Assembly: GCA_027063755.1 (NCBI GenBank)
Contig: JAMORD010000131.1
Span: 1 to 5,625 of the forward strand
Length of the DNA stretch: 5,625 bases
Source of the DNA: a bacterium
GTDB taxonomy: Bacteria; Coprothermobacterota; Coprothermobacteria; Coprothermobacterales; JAADFF01
Direction: 5' to 3'
A model generated the notes under the pieces. That model did no database searches. It was not told where the DNA came from and saw only the letters and a list, made by a program, of their open reading frames with translations. Position numbers and translations under genes: made by a program. Positions 1 through 5,625 of this stretch are shown here, piece by piece. How positions within the stretch are numbered: position 1 is the stretch's first letter; every line of letters begins with the position of its first letter.

Positions 1-223
1 CTTTCAATCTCTTTTTGTCTTCTTCAAGTTTAGCATATGCTTGTTTTATCTCTTCTTCTCGTTTGCGTAGCTCTTCATCTTTCTTTTGCCATTCTTCTCT
101 TTTCTTACGAACAATGTTGACTAGTGGGCCAAACAGATAACGTTTAAATACGATATAGAGGAGCAGCAGGTTGAATATGCTGGCAAGAAGAGTTATCCAG
201 TTAATGCTAAAGTTCATATGCAT
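1..223 (-). CDS. atpF: F-type ATP synthase subunit b, N-terminal part (runs off left edge)
   Basis: Subunit b is the peripheral stalk that holds the F1 head to subunit a in the membrane. The visible 74 residues have the standard plan: a short N-terminus (MHMNFSINW), one membrane helix at about residues 8-27 rich in Leu/Ile, then a long, highly charged Lys/Glu helix from about residue 38 (RKKREEWQKKDEELRKREEE) that would start the dimeric coiled coil. The rest, probably another 80-100 residues, lies beyond position 1. I chose ATG at 223 because AGGAGG (240-235) ends 11 nt before it; a second in-frame ATG at 217 is 17 nt away. The Shine-Dalgarno site lies inside the last codons of atpE, and only 7 nt separate the two genes, so translation is probably coupled. 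Family identity rests on order plus architecture and is secure. Confidence 0.93.
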   Translation of the reverse strand, partial: MHMNFSINWITLLASIFNLLLLYIVFKRYLFGPLVNIVRKKREEWQKKDEELRKREEEIKQAYAKLEEDKKRLK

Positions 224-230
224 AACTCTT

Positions 231-1122
<892 letters not shown>

Positions 1123-1146
1123 TACAATTGTTTCCTCAGTCGTAAG

Positions 1147-1437
1147 TCATCCCTCCTTGTTGCTTTTTCTCTTCATCGTTTCTTTTATAAATATATCAAA
1201 TGAGATGTATATACCCAATGCCACAAACCCCAAGGTAAACATAACTCTGGTGTGCAACCATTTGTCAATATAGTGTCCTATAAAGAATCCTATAGCCATA
1301 CCTGTGAGAAGTGTAATACCAAAACCATAGGCATTAGAGAAATGTCCCCAAATTTCCTTCCACTGTTTCTCTTTTATAGCTTGTTTCCGTTTGATCTCTT
1401 CTTCTTTGATGAATCTTCTTGGTCTTCGTCTTGTCAT
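1147..1437 (-). CDS. atpZ: AtpZ/AtpI-family ATP synthase assembly protein
   Basis: This small membrane protein is the usual first gene of F-type ATP synthase operons; family members are thought to help c-ring assembly or carry divalent cations. The 96 residues show a strongly basic, charged N-terminus of about 33 residues (MTRRRPRRFIKEEE...), a glycine-rich first membrane helix at about 37-55 (GFGITLLTGMAIGFFIG), the conserved turn HYIDKWLHT with D58, and a second helix at about 64-83. This matches the AtpZ/AtpI two-helix plan (ATPase_gene1 type) rather than the longer four-helix AtpI. ATG 1437 is the first usable start because an in-frame TGA lies at 1446-1444. There is no strong Shine-Dalgarno; a GTGAT just upstream could pair weakly. 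The stop at 1147 lies just ahead of atpB. Low sequence conservation in this family makes the call depend partly on position. Confidence 0.88.
   Translation of the reverse strand: MTRRRPRRFIKEEEIKRKQAIKEKQWKEIWGHFSNAYGFGITLLTGMAIGFFIGHYIDKWLHTRVMFTLGFVALGIYISFDIFIKETMKRKSNKEG
1151..1158 (-). promoter_or_regulatory. Strong Shine-Dalgarno ahead of atpB, pointing at a non-standard start
   Basis: On the minus strand AAGGAGGG sits at the end of atpZ. An ATG follows 1 nt after its AGGAGG core (1150-1148), too close and leading to a stop after four codons (ATG ACT TAC GAC TGA). The codon at normal spacing (8 nt) in the atpB frame is ACG at 1143-1141, which would add seven residues (TEETIV-type acidic leader). 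The first standard start codon in frame is TTG at 1122. Confidence 0.6.
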
Positions 1438-1453
1438 ATCACATCACATATAT

Positions 1454-1482
1454 ATTCTACTCCTAATACATATTGTTGTAAA
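1454..1482 (-). promoter_or_regulatory. Sigma70-like promoter for the ATP synthase operon
   Basis: On the minus strand TTTACA (1482-1477) and TAGAAT (1459-1454) are separated by exactly 17 nt, each one mismatch from the consensus hexamers. Transcription would begin near 1447, only about 10 nt before the atpZ ATG at 1437, giving a very short leader; this agrees with the lack of a strong Shine-Dalgarno for atpZ. The prediction is from sequence alone. Confidence 0.55.
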
Positions 1483-1496
1483 ATGTTAAAGCGTGC

Positions 1497-1504
1497 GAGG
1501 TGAT
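1497..1504 (+). promoter_or_regulatory. Shine-Dalgarno for the C45 gene
   Basis: GAGGTGAT is fully complementary to the 3' end of 16S rRNA (AUCACCUC). Its GAGG core lies 10 nt before the GTG at 1511 and 4 nt before an ATG-TAG start-stop pair at 1505-1510 that is in the same frame. The next usable start in frame is therefore the GTG. Confidence 0.7.
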
Positions 1505-1510
1505 ATGTAG

Positions 1511-2641
1511 GTGGATTTCGGTGTTGTAAAAACTGTAGAAGTAAAGGGTAACCCTTATGAAATGGGAGTCTTACAGGGCGAATATTTTCGCGATGAGATT
1601 AGACATGCTGCCGATACGCTTCTCACTTTGCCGTCTTTGAGGTCATTAAAACCTCAGTGGATGCCTAATGCTGTTTTTCAGTATATTGCCGGTAAAAAAG
1701 TGTGGAAGCCCTTTGTGAGATATATGAGATATACCCCTGATGTTTGGATGAGGTTTGGTGGTTTGGTATCGGGGAGTGGTGTGTCTAAGGAATATGCCGC
1801 TTTTCTTCATATGGGAGAGGTGCTGCTTAACCGTGCCACATATGATGTTCCTACAGATGCGTGTACGGGGATAGCCATTTTGCCTAATATGATGGGAAAA
1901 ACTGTTGTTATAAAAAACTTTGATTATCCCCCTGAGATTCGTCAGTTTAATCTGCTTAGAAAGTCTATACCTAACGATGGTATTCCGTCTATTGAACTTA
2001 CTAAGACACCTGTTGCCATAGCACATGATGGTATGAATGAAGAAGGTCTTGTTGTGCTGTATAACTATGCTGCATCTATTTATGATTCTGAAGATGGCCC
2101 ATTACTGGGAGCTCTTGTACAACATGTTCTCAATACTGCACACAATGTTGATGAGTCAGTAGATATCATTATGCGTTATCCAAAGGCACCAAGCTCTGGT
2201 ATTTTCCTATTGGCAGATAAGAAAAAGGCAATTGCCATAGAAATATCTCCCAAGCGGAAAATGATAAGACAGCCTTTTGATAATCTCTTTGTGATCAATA
2301 CCAATCATTATCAGGTACCTCAGATGAAAGATGATCAAATACCAGAAAATGCAGTATTTCGTAGTGGACCAATGAAGGGTAGGATGATACTGGAAAGTTC
2401 ATTTGCAAGATATGACAGGGGGATGAAATTGCTGACAAGGGGAGTAAAAACGCTTGATGATGTTTTTGCCATTGCCAGAGATCATGGAGAAAGTGGGATT
2501 CCCAGTAATAACACCATATGTAGACATGGAGAGCCATCTTCTGCAACTATAGTGTCTGCTATCTTCATACCCGAAGATGGCGTTGTTTACTATCGTGGAG
2601 GTAATCCTTGTGAAGGCCCGTATGGGCGTATAACATTTTAG
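1511..2641 (+). CDS. C45-family Ntn hydrolase (isopenicillin N acyltransferase-like amidohydrolase)
   Basis: C45 proteins are N-terminal-nucleophile enzymes, typified by fungal acyl-CoA:isopenicillin N acyltransferase, that cleave themselves before a cysteine and then hydrolyse or transfer acyl groups on amides. The 376-residue protein fits: an N-terminal segment of 117 residues starting with the family-like opening GNPYEMGVLQGEYF, then candidate nucleophile C118 in TDACTGIAI, IKNFDY (134-139), the GMNEEGL turn (174-180), SSGIFLLAD, AIAIEIS, NTNHY (263-267), RYDR (300-303), and a C-terminal block NNTICRHGE...SATIVSAIF with GGNPC at 363-367. Residue 117 is Ala where the fungal enzyme has Gly before the scissile bond. 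There is no signal peptide, so it should be cytosolic. The GTG start follows a full Shine-Dalgarno. It lies 39 nt before the nucleotidase gene, probably in one transcript. The substrate cannot be told from sequence; beta-lactam synthesis is not implied. Confidence 0.85.
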   Translation: MDFGVVKTVEVKGNPYEMGVLQGEYFRDEIRHAADTLLTLPSLRSLKPQWMPNAVFQYIAGKKVWKPFVRYMRYTPDVWMRFGGLVSGSGVSKEYAAFLHMGEVLLNRATYDVPTDACTGIAILPNMMGKTVVIKNFDYPPEIRQFNLLRKSIPNDGIPSIELTKTPVAIAHDGMNEEGLVVLYNYAASIYDSEDGPLLGALVQHVLNTAHNVDESVDIIMRYPKAPSSGIFLLADKKKAIAIEISPKRKMIRQPFDNLFVINTNHYQVPQMKDDQIPENAVFRSGPMKGRMILESSFARYDRGMKLLTRGVKTLDDVFAIARDHGESGIPSNNTICRHGEPSSATIVSAIFIPEDGVVYYRGGNPCEGPYGRITF

Positions 2642-2664
2642 TGTGTAAAAACCAAAACATATAA

Positions 2665-2673
2665 AAGGAGGTG
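2665..2673 (+). promoter_or_regulatory. Shine-Dalgarno for the 5'-nucleotidase gene
   Basis: AAGGAGGTG is a near-perfect ribosome-binding site, with its GGAGG core 9 nt before the ATG at 2681. It fixes the start ahead of the hydrophobic N-terminal segment. The gap from the previous stop is 39 nt and shows no terminator, which supports co-transcription. Confidence 0.75.
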
Positions 2674-2680
2674 TGCCAGC

Positions 2681-4387
2681 ATGAAAAAAGAGCTGGGTGT
2701 AGCACTAATTATTTTGGCCCTTATTGTAGGGTTTGTCGTCGGTATGGGATTTGGTAAACCTGTAGCTCCTCAACAGGAGAGTCAGACCCAAAATCAGCAG
2801 GAAGTACAGGTAGGAGAAGTAAAGAATGTGGCTATTCTTCTAACCAGTGATATTCAGAGTCAGCTTTTCCCCTATGATACCAAGAAAAAAATTACTGTAA
2901 ATGGGGAAAAGGTCAAGGTTGCAGTCACGACAGGTGGTTTTACCCGCATTGCTAGCCTTGTAAAGGGTATTAGAGATATTTCTGATGGAACGCTTGTTGT
3001 TGATACGGGAGATCTATTTGCAGGTCCTGTTTTTACAACATTCCATGGTATTCCTGAAGTTGAGGCTATGAACGCCATTGGTTATGATGTTCTTGCTCCT
3101 GGAAATCACGAGTTTGACCAGGGTATTGATACTATGGTCAATGCTCTGAAGAATGCTAAATTTGCTGTTCTTATTGCCAATGCCAAGACAACGCATGATG
3201 GCTTGAAAAACATTATTAAACCTTACATTGTCAAAGACATTGCCGGTGTAAAGGTTGGTATTTTTGGACTCATTACCCCTGATCTACCCCGTATTACCAA
3301 TGTGGGTACCGCTGTAACTGTTGATGATCCTATTGCAGTTGCCAAAGAAATGGTAAAGAAGCTGAGGGACGAAGAAAAGGTAGATATTGTTATTGCTGCA
3401 ACACATATAGGTACACCACTTGATGAGAAATTGGCAGAAGAAGTTCCCGGTATAGATATTATTCTTGGTGGACATACCCACGATGTCCTTTATGAGAAAA
3501 AAGGTAATACCATTATTGCCCATGCCGGTGCTAAGGGTGAAGTGCTTGGATATCTCAATATAAAAGTCCAGGATGGTAAGATTATTGACTCTAAGTGGAC
3601 CCCTATTTTTATGGGAGAAGATCCAGAGGTTGAGAACACACTTGATTCTTACAAGGCTAAACTTGCAGAAATCTATTCTGCAACCATTGGATATACCAAG
3701 GTTGATCTTGATGCCAGAAAGAGTGTTGTGAGAACAAAAGAGTCTAACCTTGGTAATCTTATTACCGATTCTTGGATGGAGAGATTCCCTGAGGCCGATC
3801 TTGCCATTACCAACGGTGGCGGTATTAGGGGAGATAGAATTTATCCTGCAGGTGTGATTACATACCAAACACTTATAAGCATACATCCATTTGGCAATAC
3901 TGTGGTGATGGTTAAGGTTAATGGTAAGGATCTCAAGCAGATATTTGAGATTGCTGGTAGTGCTCTAAGAGTAGAAGGCGATGGCTGTGAGGATGCCAAT
4001 CGTGCACCAACCGGTGGTTTCTTGCAGGTTAGTGGTGTAAAGGTAACATATGACCTATCTAAGGCTCCATTCTGTGCCGAGTATGACGGTAGAGAGGTTA
4101 AGAAGGTTATTAACCCCGGTGAGCGTGTAAAGGAACTGCTTGTTTATAATAAAGAAACAGGAAAATATGAGCCTGTTCAGGATGACAAGACATATACGAT
4201 TCTTATCAACTCCTGGATGGCCGGTGGTGGTGATGGTTATTATATCTTCATGAATAAGGACAAGGTTGATACAAACCAGACCATTCCCGATGTGCTTATG
4301 TACTATGTTAAGAAACATTCTCCAATTGCACCTAAGGTTGAAGGTCGTATTACAGAGGTTGGAGGAACACCTCAGTGGGAAGACTAA
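2681..4387 (+). CDS. Exported UshA-like 5'-nucleotidase / metallophosphoesterase
   Basis: This family removes phosphate from extracellular nucleotides, or acts as UDP-sugar or 2',3'-cyclic nucleotide hydrolase. The 568 residues comprise an N-terminal hydrophobic helix (about 5-24, KK before it, no lipobox Cys), a Gln-rich linker (30-44), a calcineurin-like metallophosphatase domain (about 48-310) and a 5'-nucleotidase C-terminal domain (about 335-560). Metal motifs are D57 (TSDIQ), D108/D111 (DTGD), N142-H143-E144 (GNHEFD), H242 (ATHIG) and H265/H267 (GGHTHD). The C-terminal domain has SNLGNLITD, TNGGGIRGD with R383, HPFGNTVV and GGGDGYYIF, the last expected to stack the base. The first motif reads D-I-Q where the family normally has D-x-H, so Q59 replaces a metal-ligand His. 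The N-terminus may be a signal peptide or a retained anchor; either way the enzyme acts outside the membrane. It ends its operon at a terminator. Exact substrate is unknown. Confidence 0.92.
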   Translation: MKKELGVALIILALIVGFVVGMGFGKPVAPQQESQTQNQQEVQVGEVKNVAILLTSDIQSQLFPYDTKKKITVNGEKVKVAVTTGGFTRIASLVKGIRDISDGTLVVDTGDLFAGPVFTTFHGIPEVEAMNAIGYDVLAPGNHEFDQGIDTMVNALKNAKFAVLIANAKTTHDGLKNIIKPYIVKDIAGVKVGIFGLITPDLPRITNVGTAVTVDDPIAVAKEMVKKLRDEEKVDIVIAATHIGTPLDEKLAEEVPGIDIILGGHTHDVLYEKKGNTIIAHAGAKGEVLGYLNIKVQDGKIIDSKWTPIFMGEDPEVENTLDSYKAKLAEIYSATIGYTKVDLDARKSVVRTKESNLGNLITDSWMERFPEADLAITNGGGIRGDRIYPAGVITYQTLISIHPFGNTVVMVKVNGKDLKQIFEIAGSALRVEGDGCEDANRAPTGGFLQVSGVKVTYDLSKAPFCAEYDGREVKKVINPGERVKELLVYNKETGKYEPVQDDKTYTILINSWMAGGGDGYYIFMNKDKVDTNQTIPDVLMYYVKKHSPIAPKVEGRITEVGGTPQWED

Positions 4388-4410
4388 TATAGTCTGAATT
4401 TTAGTGATGC

Positions 4411-4446
4411 AAAGCGGGGAGAAATTCTCCCCGCTTTTTTGTTTTT
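4411..4446 (+). terminator. Strong intrinsic terminator after the nucleotidase gene
   Basis: AAAGCGGGGAGA (4411-4422) pairs perfectly with TCTCCCCGCTTT (4426-4437) around an AAT loop. The 12-bp stem, GC-rich in the middle, is followed by an uninterrupted T run to 4440, one G, and five more T. It starts 23 nt after the stop codon at 4387 and should end the C45-nucleotidase transcript before the SAM hydrolase gene. Confidence 0.93.
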
Positions 4447-4455
4447 GGTAAGATA

Positions 4456-4467
4456 TACATATATGTA
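4456..4467. promoter_or_regulatory. 12-bp perfect palindrome ahead of the SAM hydrolase gene
   Basis: TACATATATGTA is its own reverse complement and lies between the terminator and the Shine-Dalgarno at 4474, where the promoter of the next gene must be. It could be a small operator or part of an AT-rich promoter. No convincing -35/-10 pair is visible (TTGGTA at 4445 with TGTATA at 4469 is weak), and alternating T/A runs make palindromes by chance. Confidence 0.3.
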
Positions 4468-4488
4468 CTGTATAGGAGGGTGAGGGAA

Positions 4489-5265
4489 ATGGGATTTATA
4501 GCGTTTATGACAGATTGGGGGTATACTCATTATGTAGCCCAGGCTAAGGCTGTTATTTATAGGGTATATCCTCAATCTGAAATTATTGATATTACCCACA
4601 ATATTCCGCATTTTGATATCAGGGCTGGTATGCATATACTCTATCGTATACACAAAGATTTTCCAGAGGGAACTGTTTTCTTGGCAGTGGTAGACCCTGG
4701 TGTTGGTACTCAGAGAAAGGCTATCGTGGGTAAATTTGGTGAATATTACTTTGTGGCCCCAGACAACGGCATTATGTCAATGATACTGAGAGATTACCCC
4801 GATGCAGAGGTCTACTCTATTGAAAATAGGGAGTATTTTTACCTGAAAGAACCTACATATACATTCCATGGTAGGGATATATTTGCACCTGTGGCAGCCC
4901 ATATACTAAGGGGAGTAGCCCTTGATAAATTTGGCTCCAAGGTAGAAAATCCTGTCATGCTTGATGTATTTAAACCTAAATGGGATGGTAGACATCTTAA
5001 GGTAGAAGTGGCATATGTTGATGATTTTGGCAATGTTCAGCTTTACCTGAAAGATTTGCCTTGGGATGAGAAACAATATCCACAGGTGTGGGTCAGAGGG
5101 TTTAGAGCCAAACTTGTTAAGGCCTATGGTGATGTTCCAGCAGGTACTATGATTTTCCATAGGGAAAGTAGTGGCTTCTGGGAATTGGCCGTAAGTGGCG
5201 GTAATGCGGGAGAGGCCCTCAGGGTGAAATCAGGGGATATTATTGAAATTATTCCTGTAGACTAA
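4489..5265 (+). CDS. SAM hydroxide adenosyltransferase (SAM hydrolase, DUF62 family)
   Basis: Enzymes of this family split S-adenosylmethionine with water into adenosine and methionine in the cytosol. The 258-residue protein shows the N-terminal motif FMTDWGYTHYVAQAK (D9), VVDPGVGTQR (D69 and R76), VAPDNG (90-94), FHGRD (126-130, H127), and the C-terminal barrel motif YVDDFGNVQLY (176-186) with GNAGEAL near the end. D69, R76 and H127 line up with the Asp-Arg-His triad described for the archaeal hydrolase PH0463. Length and spacing leave no room for the extra loop that marks fluorinases and chlorinases, so hydrolase is the better call. The first motif is TDWG where TDFG is usual. ATG 4489 is chosen because AGGAGG (4474-4479) sits 9 nt upstream; an in-frame GTG at 4480 directly abuts that site. 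The gene follows a terminator and so is probably transcribed separately. Confidence 0.93.
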   Translation: MGFIAFMTDWGYTHYVAQAKAVIYRVYPQSEIIDITHNIPHFDIRAGMHILYRIHKDFPEGTVFLAVVDPGVGTQRKAIVGKFGEYYFVAPDNGIMSMILRDYPDAEVYSIENREYFYLKEPTYTFHGRDIFAPVAAHILRGVALDKFGSKVENPVMLDVFKPKWDGRHLKVEVAYVDDFGNVQLYLKDLPWDEKQYPQVWVRGFRAKLVKAYGDVPAGTMIFHRESSGFWELAVSGGNAGEALRVKSGDIIEIIPVD

Positions 5266-5272
5266 AAGCACC

Positions 5273-5294
5273 TTTACAAAAAGTTTACAAAAAG
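5273..5294. repeat. Two perfect tandem copies of an 11-bp unit
   Basis: TTTACAAAAAG occurs twice back to back, directly after the SAM hydrolase stop codon, and is followed by a run of G. Its role is unknown; it may be a slippage product in the spacer between convergent genes. Read on the minus strand it gives two T5 runs downstream of the hairpin that follows wtpA. Confidence 0.75.
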
Positions 5295-5305
5295 GGGGGA
5301 GTGGA

Positions 5306-5335
5306 GCGGGCTTTATGCCCGCCCTATTCTATTTT
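5306..5335. terminator. Hairpin between convergent genes, possible two-way terminator
   Basis: GCGGGC (5306-5311) and GCCCGC (5317-5322) form a 6-bp all-GC stem with a TTTAT loop. On the plus strand it is followed by CCTATTCTATTTT, a moderate T tract. On the minus strand it lies 7 nt after the wtpA stop and is followed by a C/T-rich stretch and then T5 runs at some distance. It could serve both genes, with the plus direction looking better. Confidence 0.5.
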
Positions 5336-5625
5336 GATGCGGGGATAACGATATCTCTTAAGTTTTCAGGAAGACCAGACTTATTACCGGTGTACTGTGG
5401 CGGGTTAATGGCTGGCTGTCCGTTTTGCTCAAGAATGTCAAGTCCCTTGGTTAGCACAAAGTGAAGGAACTTTTCGGCCAGTTCCTTGTGAGGTGCTCCG
5501 TTTATAAGTGTAATACCATAGACAATGGGTTTACCATATACGGTGTATTTGCTTCCATCAGGTTTTGTTAGGGTTATGCTTGCTGTCTTATAAAAGTCTG
5601 CATATTGGATAGATGACAAGTTAAT
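5329..5625 (-). CDS. wtpA: Molybdate/tungstate ABC transporter binding protein WtpA, C-terminal part
   Basis: WtpA captures tungstate or molybdate outside the cell and hands it to the WtpB/WtpC permease-ATPase; the metal supplies pterin-cofactor oxidoreductases. Only the last 98 residues are in the window, open to the right edge with no start seen. They show the WtpA-type C-terminal lobe: INLSSIQYADFYKTASITL, then GKPIVYGITLINGAPHKELAEKFLHFVLT, ILEQNGQPAINPPQY and the ending LPENLRDIVIPASK. The block KPIVYG followed by KELAEKF and NGQP is typical of this family as I know it, and separates it from classical ModA. The anion-ligand carboxylates described for archaeal WtpA cannot be assigned in this fragment. 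A TTG at 5619 is internal, since the frame continues upstream (codons for Ile-Asn). It converges on the SAM hydrolase gene with 63 nt between stop codons. Confidence 0.85.
   Translation of the reverse strand: MNLSSIQYADFYKTASITLTKPDGSKYTVYGKPIVYGITLINGAPHKELAEKFLHFVLTKGLDILEQNGQPAINPPQYTGNKSGLPENLRDIVIPASK

Noticed and set aside
1646-2026. Open frame on the minus strand inside the C45 gene
   Set aside because: Antisense to a gene with clear C45 motifs; composition looks like a reverse-strand shadow.
1511-2641. Beta-lactam biosynthesis enzyme
   Set aside because: C45 homology alone does not imply penicillin chemistry and no other antibiotic biosynthesis gene is nearby.
2681-2770. Lipoprotein signal on the nucleotidase
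   Set aside because: There is no Cys after the hydrophobic segment, so no lipobox; a signal peptide or membrane anchor fits better.
3284-3886. Open frame of 200 codons on the minus strand
   Set aside because: It is antisense to the conserved core of the 5'-nucleotidase, has a Cys/Asn/His-rich shadow composition, no family motifs and no ribosome-binding site in a sensible place.
4489-5265. Fluorinase/chlorinase
   Set aside because: The halogenase-specific insertion loop is absent and the Asp-Arg-His triad of the hydroxide-using enzymes is present.

Overview
The window is a compact, AT-rich bacterial chromosome segment with almost no spare DNA and strong Shine-Dalgarno sites of the AGGAGG type. 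An F-type ATP synthase operon places it in Bacteria. A WtpA-type molybdate/tungstate-binding protein and a stand-alone SAM hydroxide adenosyltransferase are common in anaerobes and thermophiles. An anaerobic, possibly thermophilic, bacterium is a reasonable inference, but the sequence does not fix a phylum.

Layout. Positions 1-1437 (minus strand) carry the start of an ATP synthase operon, reading right to left: atpZ/atpI-type assembly protein, atpB (subunit a), atpE (subunit c) and the first part of atpF (subunit b), which runs off the left edge. The genes are tightly coupled, and a good sigma70-like promoter lies just ahead of atpZ. A 73-bp gap (1438-1510) separates this operon from a divergent plus-strand unit. 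That unit holds a C45-family Ntn amidohydrolase/acyltransferase (1511-2641) and an exported UshA-like 5'-nucleotidase (2681-4387), closed by a strong intrinsic terminator at 4411-4446. A third plus-strand gene, a DUF62-family SAM hydrolase (4489-5265), follows with its own ribosome-binding site. It converges on the C-terminal part of wtpA (minus strand, 5329 to the right edge), with a short GC hairpin between them.

How the genes relate. The ATP synthase operon is an ordinary energy-conservation locus. The 5'-nucleotidase (outside the membrane) and the SAM hydrolase (in the cytosol) can both yield adenosine, so a loose link through nucleoside salvage is possible, but the terminator between them argues against one operon. 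The C45 enzyme and the nucleotidase look co-transcribed with a 39-nt gap; their shared purpose is not evident. No clearly new system is visible. The points most worth checking are a His-to-Gln change in the first metal motif of the nucleotidase, the unusual start regions of atpB and the C45 gene, and a degenerate glycine motif in the c subunit.
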